From positions 51,383-115,382 of the forward strand of contig JAYPYW010000002.1 of the NCBI GenBank assembly GCA_038154685.1: DNA of 64,000 bases. The letters are read 5' to 3'. This stretch comes from GCA-002722245 sp038154685. Lineage in GTDB: Bacteria; Bacteroidota; Bacteroidia; Flavobacteriales_C; GCA-002722245. The notes under the pieces are model-generated. The model saw only the letters and a program-made list of their open reading frames with translations, did no database searches and was not told where the DNA came from. A program made the position numbers and the translations under genes. Each line of letters starts with the position of its first letter. Position 1 is the stretch's first letter. Of this stretch, positions 8,436 through 17,409 are shown piece by piece.

Positions 8436-8876
8436 ATGGCAGGAGTAAACAAAGTAATTTTAGTAGGGAATTTAGGAAAGGATCCTGAAGTAAGACATTT
8501 AGAAAACGGGACCACGGTAGCCAACTTCCCAATCGCTACTTCTGAAAGTTATAAGGACAGAGAAGGTAACCGTGTGGATCAAACTGAGTGGCACAATGTG
8601 GTGGTTTGGAGAAAATTAGCTGAGATTGCAGAAAGTTATCTTAAAAAAGGAAGTCAGATTTACCTTGAAGGAAAATTAAGAACCCGTTCATGGGATGATC
8701 CACAAGGAAACAAAAGATACACAACTGAAGTTGTTGCCGATACATTTACAATGTTAGGTAAAAGAGAGGATGCAGGAGGAATGCAAGGAGGTGCAAATTA
8801 TCAAGCACCAAGTGCTCCTCAAAACAACGCAGCGGCTAATAATACCGTTGAAGAGGAAGACGATTTACCATTTTAA
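8436..8876 (+). CDS. ssb: Single-stranded DNA-binding protein
   Basis: Ssb coats single-stranded DNA in replication and repair. The 146-residue protein has the OB fold at ~1-110 (MAGVNKVILVGNLGKDPE, EWHNVVVWRKLAE, YLKKGSQIYLEGKLRTRSW), a Gly/Gln/Asn/Ala-rich linker and the acidic tip EEDDLPF that recruits partner proteins. It sits between mutY and gldE in the classical Flavobacteria order. Confidence 0.97.
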   Translation: MAGVNKVILVGNLGKDPEVRHLENGTTVANFPIATSESYKDREGNRVDQTEWHNVVVWRKLAEIAESYLKKGSQIYLEGKLRTRSWDDPQGNKRYTTEVVADTFTMLGKREDAGGMQGGANYQAPSAPQNNAAANNTVEEEDDLPF

Positions 8877-8886
8877 TTTATAGCTC

Positions 8887-10224
8887 TTGGAGGACCCCGA
8901 TAGTTTTAGTTTAGGATTAAATTTTCTTGCACAAGTTGTGCCTTCAATCTCCATTAATTGGATTTACATTGGAGGAATGATAATTGGCATGTTGCTTTTG
9001 CTCGCAGCATCGGCTTTTATTTCGGCCTCGGAGGTAGCCTTTTTTTCACTCGAAAAAATAGACATTGAAGAACTTGATGCAGAAGATGCTTCTAAGGCTG
9101 GCCAGATTAAGCAAATCTTAAGTGAACCAGACAGGCTTTTAGCCACAATCCTTATTGTAAACAACACAGTGAATATTGGATTAGTTTTACTGTCGACTGT
9201 TTTCATGGATAAACTTCAGGTTTATTTTGAGGCCCCAGAGTGGGCATTATTTTTAATTCAAGTTGTTGGAATTACTGCCTTAATTTTAATATTCGGTGAA
9301 ATAATTCCGAAGGTTTATGCTACGCAAAAGCGTAAAAGTCTATCAAGAATGATGGCAGGATACATCCAATTTTTTGGAAAACTATCCTATTTTCCGGCTA
9401 AAGCTTTAGCAGGGATTTCTAAACTATTTGATGATCGAATTAAAACCGAAAACAAGAATTTAAGCGTAGACGAATTATCTGAGGTACATGAAATTGTGCA
9501 GAACAAAGCAAGCAAGCAGGAGCAAAAAATGCTTGATGGAATCTTAGAAATCGGTCAAACTGAGGCAAAACAAGTTATGGTTCCACGAATGGACATGACT
9601 GCTATTTCAGTGGATGCTAGCTATTCAGATCTGCTAAAAATTATTAATGAAGAAGGTGTATCAAGAATTCCTGTTTTTGAAGAATCGATTGATAAAATTA
9701 AAGGTGTTCTTTATATCAAGGATCTTATTCCTACCCTAAATGATAATCTTACTGAGTTTGATTGGCAAAAACTAATTCGTCAACCTTATTTTGTGCCAGA
9801 AACCAAAAAGCTAGATGACCTTCTTGCTGAATTTCAAAATAAGAAAATCCATCTTGCTTTAGTAGTTGATGAATATGGGGGTGTTGAAGGACTTGTAACC
9901 TTAGAAGATATCATTGAGGAAATTGTTGGAGATATTAAGGATGAATTTGATAATGACGAAGAAATGGAATACTCCATTTTAGGTGATGGAAAATACATTT
10001 TTAATGGAAAAGTTCCTTTACTAGACGTTTATAGAGTTTTAGATGTTGAAGGAGAGAAATTTGATGAAATTAAAGGGGAAGCAGAAACTATTGCAGGGTT
10101 GATTTTAGAAATAAAAGGCGGTTTCCCTAAGAAGGGTGAAATAATAAAACTAGAGAATTACGAGTTTACTATTGAACATGTAGATAAACGTAGAATACAC
10201 AGAATAAAATTAGAGGTTAAATGA
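8887..10224 (+). CDS. gldE: GldE, gliding-motility CBS/CNNM-type membrane protein
   Basis: This 445-residue protein has an N-terminal CNNM (DUF21) domain with about four membrane segments (~30-180), including FISASEVAFFSLEK. A CBS pair follows (~205-340, QVMVPRMDMTAI, EDIIEEIVGDI) and then a C-terminal CorC/HlyC transporter-associated domain (~355-440). GldE supports gliding and T9SS function together with GldD. The TTG start at 8887 is 10 nt after ssb and is preferred because no ATG precedes the first conserved residues. It overlaps gldD by 4 nt, so the two are translationally coupled. Confidence 0.93.
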   Translation: MEDPDSFSLGLNFLAQVVPSISINWIYIGGMIIGMLLLLAASAFISASEVAFFSLEKIDIEELDAEDASKAGQIKQILSEPDRLLATILIVNNTVNIGLVLLSTVFMDKLQVYFEAPEWALFLIQVVGITALILIFGEIIPKVYATQKRKSLSRMMAGYIQFFGKLSYFPAKALAGISKLFDDRIKTENKNLSVDELSEVHEIVQNKASKQEQKMLDGILEIGQTEAKQVMVPRMDMTAISVDASYSDLLKIINEEGVSRIPVFEESIDKIKGVLYIKDLIPTLNDNLTEFDWQKLIRQPYFVPETKKLDDLLAEFQNKKIHLALVVDEYGGVEGLVTLEDIIEEIVGDIKDEFDNDEEMEYSILGDGKYIFNGKVPLLDVYRVLDVEGEKFDEIKGEAETIAGLILEIKGGFPKKGEIIKLENYEFTIEHVDKRRIHRIKLEVK

Positions 10225-10784
10225 TAAGGTTAATATTTGCTTTCACAATTAGTACTTTAATTCTATCTAGTTGCTCAGACGACCCAATGCCAAAGCCACA
10301 TGGGTATCCTAGATTAGATATTCCTGAAAAAGGATATAGTTTATGGCAAAGTGATTGTTCGTTTGAATTTAAAAAACCAAATGCAGCTGCTATAGAATAT
10401 CCTGGAGATGATTCTTGTTTCTTTAACATTTCCTACCCAATGCTTAATGCCAAATTGCATTGCTCTTATTTTGCTGTAAATGGGCATTTAAAGGATATTA
10501 TAGATCAGGAGTACAAATTAAGGGAAAAGCACAACCAATTTTCCACAAGTGTTCAAGAAAGAGTTTATCATAACGATGATAAGAAGGTAAACGCACTTTT
10601 ATTCAACATATCAGGAACACAAGCGGCAACCCCTTTACAATTTTTTATTACCGACAGTGTGAATCACTTCTTCAGGGGAACCCTATATTTTAATACCACT
10701 CCTAATAATGATTCGTTGGCTCCAGCAATTAATTTTATAAGAGCCGATGTAGATACTTTAGTAGAAACTTTCAACTGGAATTAA
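10221..10784 (+). CDS. gldD: GldD, gliding-motility lipoprotein
   Basis: GldD is an essential lipoprotein of the gliding and T9SS apparatus. The 187-residue sequence has lipobox LSSC (Cys18) and family phrases KPHGYPRLDIPEKGY, CSFEFKKPNAA and PCWFNI-like CFFNISYP. The ATG overlaps the gldE stop in ATGA. Its 3' end overlaps the convergent histidine-kinase gene by 4 nt. Confidence 0.93.
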   Translation: MIRLIFAFTISTLILSSCSDDPMPKPHGYPRLDIPEKGYSLWQSDCSFEFKKPNAAAIEYPGDDSCFFNISYPMLNAKLHCSYFAVNGHLKDIIDQEYKLREKHNQFSTSVQERVYHNDDKKVNALLFNISGTQAATPLQFFITDSVNHFFRGTLYFNTTPNNDSLAPAINFIRADVDTLVETFNWN

Positions 10785-12727
10785 AATCGCTTAGGGATCT
10801 TTATAAGGAATGTAGACCCAGATTCTCCATCTGATTCTACCCAAATCTCTCCTCCTAATTGATTAACTAACTTCTTAGTAACTGTTAATCCAATACCTTT
10901 TGAAGTATCCTCCTTCCAATCATTTAATACTTGAAACAATTCGAAGATTTTTTCATGGTATTCTTTCTTTATTCCAGGTCCGTTATCCTTCACTTTGAAA
11001 ACATAATCGAAAGCTTTCTCCTCTACACTTACAGAAATTTTCTTTTCCTCATCTGGAGAGAAAGAAACAGCGTTGTCAATTAAGTGACCAAAAATTTGTT
11101 TAAACTTCGATCGTTTACTCTTTATAGTTGGCCAATCACCCTCCACAGTAATCGGAGTGTCAAACTTTTTAGTAAGACCTGTAATTACTTCGCCAGTATT
11201 GAATAATTTGTTCTCTTCATCCTCATTTACATTTGAAAAGTGTAATAAACTATCTGCTAAACTGCTTATAATATGAGCTTTGGATTTAATCTTATTTAAA
11301 TAATTATCTAACTCTTCTGATAAATTATCTCCAAGGTCATCCTTAATAAAATCTGCTAGCGTACTTATTCCTCTTAGGGGTGTTTTTAAATCATGCGAGA
11401 AAACCTTTGTATATTTTTTGTTGTCTCCAAGAGCTAATCTCAAACTTTCTTCAATTTCTACCTTTTTCGTAATATCAAATCTTATGGCAATATACCTATC
11501 GGGTTTACCTTGGGAATTTAATAATGGTACTACATGTGTATCAACCCAATAAAAAGATCCATCCTTTGCTCTATTCTTAACTTCACCTCTCCATATATAT
11601 CCTCTTCCAATAGTAGCCCACATATTTTTAAAGAACTCTTTTGGGTGGTGACCACTATTTAAGATTCTATGATCTTGTCCTAATAATTCACTTGGTGCAT
11701 ATTTAGACAATTCACAAAACTTATCATTTACTCTTCTAATTATTCCTTTTGTATCCGTAATTGCAACAATTGCAGTCTCATCAATAGCATTGTATATTGC
11801 CGCTAGGTTTCTTTCTAGTTCTTCATTTTCTTTACCACTAACTCTTAATTGGTCTTCGGTATACTTTCTTGAAGTTATATCAAATCGAATAGCAACATAC
11901 TTTTGAGGCTTTCCATTTCTTGATAAAAGTGGAACGATATGGGTATCTACCCAATAAAAATTTCCGTCTCTTGCTTTGTTTTTTACCTCAGCCTGCCAAA
12001 TTTGACCTCTACCAATGGTTGCCCACATGTTTTTAAAGAAATCTTTATCATGATATCCACTGTTTAATATTCTGTGATCCTGACCAATTAATTCTTCTCT
12101 TGAGTATTTAGATATCTCACAGAATTTATCATTAACCTTTTCGATAATTCCTTTTTCGTTGGTGATAGCAACTATAGCAGTTTCATCTAGAGCTCTAGTT
12201 ATATCTTGGAGGTTTTTAGATAAGTTTTCGTTTTCTATCGCGCTTTCCCTTAATAACTTTTCTGTTTCTTTTCTTGATGTGATATCAAACCTTATCGCAA
12301 CGTATTTTTCAGGCTTTCCCTTCTCGTTCAAAAAAGGAACAATCTTAGTGTCTACCCAATAAAAACTCCCGTCTTTTGCCTTATTCTTTACTTCTGCTTG
12401 CCAAGGTTTCCCTTCTCCAATGGTAGACCACATATTTTTGAAAAAATCCTTTTCATGGTAACCACTATTTAAAATCCTATGATCTTGTCCAATTAATTCT
12501 TCTCTCGCATACTTAGATATCTCACAGAATTTATCGTTTACCTCGAGTATTTTCCCTTTGGAATCTGTAATGGCTACTATGGCAGTTTTATCTAACGCCC
12601 CTTTAACATCATGTAGCTCCTTCTCAATTGGATTTTGCTTAAGTTTTTGTTTTTTAATGGCAATAAAGTACCCTATGCAAAAAGCAATTAAGCCAACTAT
12701 AACAGATGAAATTAAAATAGAATCCAT
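10781..12727 (-). CDS. Hybrid-free sensor histidine kinase with three near-identical PAS domains
   Basis: This 648-residue kinase has one N-terminal membrane segment (~5-25). Three PAS/PAC units begin at residues 44, 179 and 314, an exact 135-residue period, and share long identical runs such as GQDHRILNSG and FFKNMW. The H-box FSHDLKTPLRG has His445 as phospho-acceptor. The ATPase domain (~540-645) has N box LIDNAVSF, G1 DNGPGI and a GIGLTVTKKL segment. There is no receiver domain and no response regulator nearby. It follows the peroxidase gene by 35 nt and is probably the last gene of the MbnP/MbnH-like run; sensing redox state or a small ligand via PAS is inferred. Confidence 0.88.
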   Translation of the reverse strand: MDSILISSVIVGLIAFCIGYFIAIKKQKLKQNPIEKELHDVKGALDKTAIVAITDSKGKILEVNDKFCEISKYAREELIGQDHRILNSGYHEKDFFKNMWSTIGEGKPWQAEVKNKAKDGSFYWVDTKIVPFLNEKGKPEKYVAIRFDITSRKETEKLLRESAIENENLSKNLQDITRALDETAIVAITNEKGIIEKVNDKFCEISKYSREELIGQDHRILNSGYHDKDFFKNMWATIGRGQIWQAEVKNKARDGNFYWVDTHIVPLLSRNGKPQKYVAIRFDITSRKYTEDQLRVSGKENEELERNLAAIYNAIDETAIVAITDTKGIIRRVNDKFCELSKYAPSELLGQDHRILNSGHHPKEFFKNMWATIGRGYIWRGEVKNRAKDGSFYWVDTHVVPLLNSQGKPDRYIAIRFDITKKVEIEESLRLALGDNKKYTKVFSHDLKTPLRGISTLADFIKDDLGDNLSEELDNYLNKIKSKAHIISSLADSLLHFSNVNEDEENKLFNTGEVITGLTKKFDTPITVEGDWPTIKSKRSKFKQIFGHLIDNAVSFSPDEEKKISVSVEEKAFDYVFKVKDNGPGIKKEYHEKIFELFQVLNDWKEDTSKGIGLTVTKKLVNQLGGEIWVESDGESGSTFLIKIPKRF

Positions 12728-12762
12728 TGACGAAGGGGTTCTACGCCCAAAAAGTCGAAAAG

Positions 12763-13809
12763 TTATTCGAAAGGATCACTAAATTTTTTATTGTTTAAAA
12801 ACGACGTGTCGGTTAAGGTTTTTAAGAAAGCTACCAACTGCATTTTTTCCAACTCTGTAAACCTAAATCCTCCATGATCATTTGGTAATAAACCATCAAC
12901 CGTTGGGGATGTTTTTATACTATCACTATAAAAGTTCATTACTTCTTCCAGAGTAGCGAACCTTCCATCATGCATATATGGACCAGAGACCTCGATATTT
13001 CTTAAAGTTGGAATTCTAAACTTTCCTCTGTCCGATTCATCTCCTGTAACCCCCATATACCCCTCTTTAGGAGATTCATCTAGCCCATTGTTGCTTAATC
13101 TATTACTCATAAACAAGGGAGGTACATGACAATGAAAACATTCTGCGTCTTCCGTTAAAAACAAATTATATCCTTCTATTTCTAAAGCATTTAAAGTTCC
13201 TTCTCCTCTTTGAAATTTATCGAATTTTGAATTATTAGAAATCAATGAACGTTCAAATTGGGCAATAGCTTTAACCACCAATGATCGAGTAATATTTGTT
13301 TCACCAAAAGCATTTAAAAATTCAGCTGGATAGGTTGGATGACCGTTCAGCCTTTCAAGAGCTTCACTCCATTCCAAATTCATTTCAATTGGATTGTGCA
13401 CAGGTTCTACAGCTTGATCTTCTAAACTTTCGGCTCTTCCGTCCCAAAATGCGGATGTTTGCCAACCAGCATTTACTATTGTTGAAGCGTTTATATCACC
13501 TGCAATTCCATCTATTCCTACACTAAATCTTTTATCATCTGAAAAACCTCTGGATTGATGATGACAGCTTGAGCAAGATTGGGTTTCATCGCCCGATAAA
13601 ATTGGATCGTAAAACAGCTTTCTTCCTAATTGTATTCCTTCGGTTGATGTCTCGTTATCCGACGGAATTACCATCTGAGGAAATCCTTTTGTAGTCAACT
13701 CCGCATGTGTATGCGTGTGACCATCACCATCGATTGGATCAATAACAACTTTATCCCTGCAACCCAGGAAAGTTAAAATTGTTAATACTTGAAAAACCAA
13801 TCTTTTCAT
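12763..13809 (-). CDS. Di-heme cytochrome c peroxidase family protein (MbnH/MauG-like)
   Basis: This 348-residue lipoprotein (lipobox FLGC, Cys17) has two c-type heme sites, CSSCH at 79-83 and CFHCH at 224-228, and the family segment YMHDGRFATLEEV (~278-290). Just after the lipid anchor lies a His-rich patch HTHTH (31-35) that could bind metal. Members either reduce peroxide or, as MauG and MbnH do, oxidise a protein partner. The gene directly upstream encodes an MbnP-like protein, the known substrate type of MbnH, so the second role is the better guess. Spacing to that gene is 18 nt, consistent with one operon. Confidence 0.87.
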   Translation of the reverse strand: MKRLVFQVLTILTFLGCRDKVVIDPIDGDGHTHTHAELTTKGFPQMVIPSDNETSTEGIQLGRKLFYDPILSGDETQSCSSCHHQSRGFSDDKRFSVGIDGIAGDINASTIVNAGWQTSAFWDGRAESLEDQAVEPVHNPIEMNLEWSEALERLNGHPTYPAEFLNAFGETNITRSLVVKAIAQFERSLISNNSKFDKFQRGEGTLNALEIEGYNLFLTEDAECFHCHVPPLFMSNRLSNNGLDESPKEGYMGVTGDESDRGKFRIPTLRNIEVSGPYMHDGRFATLEEVMNFYSDSIKTSPTVDGLLPNDHGGFRFTELEKMQLVAFLKTLTDTSFLNNKKFSDPFE

Positions 13810-13827
13810 AAAGAATAAATAAAATAT

Positions 13828-14571
13828 CTACTCAATTGAAACGGAAAAAACAGAGGCCCCATTTGCCCTAAGAAGGTTTTGCACATCCAAATTCATCATA
13901 ATAGCAGGACCAAACTCAGCAAAATCAAAGGTGTTTGGTGTTACCAACCACTGATTCAAATCCATACTAATAACTAGGTTTATGCCGTCCTCATCCATCG
14001 TAAAAGCTGAATTTGGAAAAGTAACGTCGAACGAAAGGTCATTAGCCATTGTCCCTCCCGTGTGTAAATTAAAAGGATTATTAATTAATGGGTCTCCTAT
14101 TGAATCATATGTTCCTTCAAATTTCATGTAATGATATCCTCCTCCCATTATGCCATCTGGCCAAGCCATGTCTATTTCCTCAGGAGAGGATAAAGTATTT
14201 GATAAATTTTGAGTAGAATCGATTCCAAATGTTAAACCTACAGAGGTATAAACACCTTCTTCTAACTGAACCAAATCAGACTTGGATAAAAAAGTTGGAT
14301 TTTCAGCGTTTACATAAATCGGTTGTGAAACAACTATTTCTTCTCCGTCCGATTTTTTGAAGGTAAGATTACTAATGAAGTACTCCAGGTTTCTTACTTC
14401 GTAAACATGTCCTTGACTAGTGCTGTATTTTTTATTGTCGAATTGTAACTCCTCGACTCCTACAGTATGCTTAAACGATAAATTTACAGACCCTTTTTTA
14501 TTAGATTCTTCCTTTTTACAGGATGCAAAAATAATGGCCGAAGCCATTATTAAGATTATACTTTTTCTCAT
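13828..14571 (-). CDS. MbnP-like lipoprotein (copper-binding partner of MbnH)
   Basis: This 247-residue lipoprotein (lipobox FASC, Cys18) has MbnP-family features: VNLSFKHTVGVEEL, the segment YEVRNLEYFISNLTF (~57-71), and MAWPDGIMGGGYHYMKFEG (~135-152) with Trp137 and His147. In studied MbnP, a Trp is oxidised to kynurenine by its MbnH partner and takes part in copper binding; Trp137 is the likely counterpart. No methanobactin genes are visible, so a broader role in periplasmic copper handling or oxidative chemistry is inferred. Confidence 0.8.
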   Translation of the reverse strand: MRKSIILIMASAIIFASCKKEESNKKGSVNLSFKHTVGVEELQFDNKKYSTSQGHVYEVRNLEYFISNLTFKKSDGEEIVVSQPIYVNAENPTFLSKSDLVQLEEGVYTSVGLTFGIDSTQNLSNTLSSPEEIDMAWPDGIMGGGYHYMKFEGTYDSIGDPLINNPFNLHTGGTMANDLSFDVTFPNSAFTMDEDGINLVISMDLNQWLVTPNTFDFAEFGPAIMMNLDVQNLLRANGASVFSVSIE

Positions 14572-14626
14572 ATCGATCTTATTCTCAAAACAAGACTCTT
14601 AAAATAGTGATTTCTCTTGGAAGAGC

Positions 14627-15502
14627 TTATAAATTCTTGATGGAAGAAAGGAGCGCCGCTTCAGAAACCGTATTGAAATCAATATCTATTTCCAACCCTG
14701 CAGTTACCAAAATTTCCTTTTTAAACAACAAGAATTCTCCCTTTGAATTTTTAGCCATTGCTAATATAGTTCCCGATTTTCCTCCTGGAACATTGGGTAT
14801 AACTAGATTACTCCCTTGTAATAAAGCATGCTCATCTTTTGAAGCGAAAAACAATTTAATATGTTCTCCACCACTACCTTCAACTTTAAAATTGATGTTG
14901 GTAGTAGCTTCATATGATGTCTTTTTACCAATATTTTGCCAACCCAATTTCCCAGTAACTACTTCATATTTATCAGTCACCCTTATGGCAGAACCATCAG
15001 TTGATAATAACCAATCTCCATATTTATCTCCTGGGTGCTCTCCATGGTAAACTTTCATACCTGCTTGAGGTGGAGTAGTTGATAATTTGAACGGATACTG
15101 TGCAGCTGGTTTTAAAACTAATTCATTACCATCATGACAAGCTCTGATTTTTACTTCTCCAGCAGACTCAAGAGTTTCATCTGAAGCAACTGTTGGCATT
15201 TCATAAAGTACCATATCTCCATAAGTATATAATTCGATCAGCTTAATAGAATAAGGCAGAGGAACTGTATCTCCACTAGGGTATTGAAGAATGTTTCTGA
15301 AACCATATAACTCGGTACCCTGGACCCCAACTATTGGTGCATCTCCAGAATCAGATGTGATGATAAATTCCTGCTCTTGCGGTTTATGTTCTGTGAAGAA
15401 TTCATCCATTGGTTCGAAATTAGCATCTTCATCTATCCTATCCTTATTACAGCTTGTTAATGCCATTACTGCTGCGCAGAAAATTATTGAAAGATTTTTC
15501 AT
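14627..15502 (-). CDS. Lipoprotein of the MbnP/MbnH operon, unknown function
   Basis: This is a 291-residue lipoprotein. The start at 15502 is chosen over an upstream ATG at 15544 because it gives a clean signal peptide with lipobox LTSC (Cys18) and avoids overlap with the preceding gene. The body is beta-rich. Its first part (VQGTELYGFRNILQYPSGD, then YSIKLIELYTYGDMVL) is reminiscent of ZU5-like domains of Bacteroidota surface proteins, but this is a weak match. The position between an outer-membrane protein and MbnP suggests a shared envelope role. Confidence 0.7.
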   Translation of the reverse strand: MKNLSIIFCAAVMALTSCNKDRIDEDANFEPMDEFFTEHKPQEQEFIITSDSGDAPIVGVQGTELYGFRNILQYPSGDTVPLPYSIKLIELYTYGDMVLYEMPTVASDETLESAGEVKIRACHDGNELVLKPAAQYPFKLSTTPPQAGMKVYHGEHPGDKYGDWLLSTDGSAIRVTDKYEVVTGKLGWQNIGKKTSYEATTNINFKVEGSGGEHIKLFFASKDEHALLQGSNLVIPNVPGGKSGTILAMAKNSKGEFLLFKKEILVTAGLEIDIDFNTVSEAALLSSIKNL

Positions 15503-15525
15503 TATGTTTAATTTTGCCTTGTTAA

Positions 15526-16059
15526 TTAATTGTAAGCCGGACACTTATAGCCGTCACGTCCTCGTTCTCCGCTCCCGCCACAACTGTTGAAATAGACGTT
15601 AAATCCTAACCTGAGGTTGCTTTCCCACCATTTTGTATTAGCTCGGTATTCCAAAAACGGGCGAATACAACCAAAATTCTTTACTATTCCTCCCCCCATT
15701 TCAGCCGAAAAATTGGCTCTTTGAGCCTTACTATAATTGGAAGATGCGAAATTAGACCAATGATTATAGTATGGACCAGCGGCAGCATAGATTCCCCATT
15801 TTGTATACGGTAAAAAATTATAGTTTAAATTGGCGCCGAAATAGTATTCTGAAACCTGGTTCCATCCAGGGTAATTGGAAACTTGTGGTGAAACAAACCA
15901 TCTGTCGGCAATATGAACGTGTGATCTTAAACCTATTCCAATTCCATTTATCGGGACATTATAAATTACCTCCGGGCCCACCCCCCATTCTTTAATTAAT
16001 TGAGCTTTTGCGCTAAGGCTTAGCATCAAAAAAATCAGGATATAAACTACATTTTTCAA
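15526..16059 (-). CDS. Small outer-membrane beta-barrel protein with Cys-bearing tail
   Basis: This 177-residue protein has a signal peptide (cleavage after about residue 19, AKA-Q) and alternating beta strands of an 8-strand-like barrel (YYFGANLNYNF, WGIYAAAGPYYN, LRLGFNVYF). The barrel would normally end at NVYF, but 18 further residues follow: a Gly/Arg-rich tail with two cysteines 13 residues apart. It is the first gene of the run leading to MbnP and the peroxidase. A good -7 element lies at 16078-16085. Confidence 0.75.
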   Translation of the reverse strand: MKNVVYILIFLMLSLSAKAQLIKEWGVGPEVIYNVPINGIGIGLRSHVHIADRWFVSPQVSNYPGWNQVSEYYFGANLNYNFLPYTKWGIYAAAGPYYNHWSNFASSNYSKAQRANFSAEMGGGIVKNFGCIRPFLEYRANTKWWESNLRLGFNVYFNSCGGSGERGRDGYKCPAYN

Positions 16060-16077
16060 TATCTAGTTTCTTTTAAA

Positions 16078-16085
16078 CAAAGCTA
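16078..16085 (-). promoter_or_regulatory. -7 promoter element (TAGCTTTG) of the MbnP/MbnH-like operon
   Basis: TAGCTTTG on the minus strand ends 18 nt before the start codon at 16059. It is the only strong promoter signal seen between the barrel gene and the histidine kinase, which fits a single five-gene transcript. Confidence 0.5.
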
Positions 16086-16153
16086 GAAATCAAATAAAAT
16101 GCCAGAATGATAATTATTGAAAATTATTAACAGAATACAGGTTAGGATATTAA

Positions 16154-17242
16154 TTATGCTCTTCCTAACTGCTTCAACATCTTCATGTGATTCCACAAAG
16201 CAGATCGGAATGTTGGCTCATTATGATAAGGCAAGTTAAATTCTTCTGCAGTCTTTTTAACAATCTTGCTTATGTCCGTGTAATGAATGTGGCAAATATT
16301 GGGAAAAAGATGATGTTCCACTTGATGATTTAACCCACCAACAAACCAAGTAAAAGGCTTATTTGTTGTAGCAAAATTTACAGTATTTAAAACCTGATGA
16401 CTTGCCCAATCTCTAGGTATTTGCTCCCCACCCTTTGCGTTGGAAAAATCAGAAACCTCCATAACATGAGCTGGTTGGAAAATAGCACTTAATAGCAAAC
16501 CAGCAACAAAGTGCATTAACAAGAAATTTAAAATCACTGCAGTTACCGAAGCCTCTGTTAACCAAATAGGTAATACGATCATGTATACAAAATAACCTAT
16601 TCTGAGTAAAAGTGTTTTAAAAAAGTGAAAAGCAAAAGAGTATTTGGAAGAGGACTTAATTAATCCCATTTTTTTGTACCTAAGCAAAGAATCAAAATCA
16701 GCATAAAAGGCCCAGTTAAGGGTTAACAATCCATAAAAGAACCAAGCGTAAATGTGCTGAAATCTATGAATCCCAATTCTCTTTTTAGTTGGTGAAAACC
16801 TTAAAAAGAAAGGACTATTAATATCTTCATCAAACTCTTCAATATTGGTGTAGGTGTGATGTAAAACGTTGTGCTGAATTTTCCAGTTTATCGAAGCGCC
16901 TCCAACAAGGTTAATTACTTCCCCTAAAATCAAATTAAGTGTTTTGTTCTTTGAATAGGAACCATGAATCGCATCGTGCATTATGCTCAATCCAATTCCT
17001 GCCATAAAAAAACCCATGATCACCCACATTCCTGAGTAAATCCAATTATTTTGAATATCTCCGAAAAGAATGAAGAAATAAGGAGTTAAATAACATGCCA
17101 CCATGAAGAAAGTTTTGAAGTACATACTGAAGTTTCCAGATCTGCTTTTCTTCGTTTCCTTGAAATACTCATCTACTCTAGACTTTAAGGTTTTAAAGAA
17201 ATCTGTAGATTTTGTGTCGTATTTCGGTGGTATAAAGGTCAT
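16154..17242 (-). CDS. Fatty acid desaturase (front-end/linoleoyl-CoA desaturase type)
   Basis: This membrane di-iron desaturase introduces double bonds into acyl chains of membrane lipids. The three histidine boxes are HDAIHG, HNVLHH and QVEHH, the last being the QxxHH form of front-end desaturases. No cytochrome b5 domain is present. About four membrane segments surround the boxes. I prefer the ATG at 17242 (362 residues) over the upstream one at 17269 because the paralog at 48412 aligns from the same point. The two paralogs differ most in the loops. Confidence 0.9.
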   Translation of the reverse strand: MTFIPPKYDTKSTDFFKTLKSRVDEYFKETKKSRSGNFSMYFKTFFMVACYLTPYFFILFGDIQNNWIYSGMWVIMGFFMAGIGLSIMHDAIHGSYSKNKTLNLILGEVINLVGGASINWKIQHNVLHHTYTNIEEFDEDINSPFFLRFSPTKKRIGIHRFQHIYAWFFYGLLTLNWAFYADFDSLLRYKKMGLIKSSSKYSFAFHFFKTLLLRIGYFVYMIVLPIWLTEASVTAVILNFLLMHFVAGLLLSAIFQPAHVMEVSDFSNAKGGEQIPRDWASHQVLNTVNFATTNKPFTWFVGGLNHQVEHHLFPNICHIHYTDISKIVKKTAEEFNLPYHNEPTFRSALWNHMKMLKQLGRA

Positions 17243-17409
17243 AAAAATGATTTCCACAAAGATACGCATTTAATGCCCCTTTTCGCTGCATTAGTTTTAT
17301 CAAAGGCTGATTTTTTAGATTAATTAATCAATTAAGGGGTCCAAGGAAGGAAATTTGAAACTTTTTACGGGAATAACTGTAGAATAACTCATTGCCAACC
17401 CCCCAGATT

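Noticed and set aside
14607..15050. 147-codon plus-strand frame
   Set aside because: It lies opposite the lipoprotein gene, which has a signal peptide and proper context; the plus frame is a shadow.
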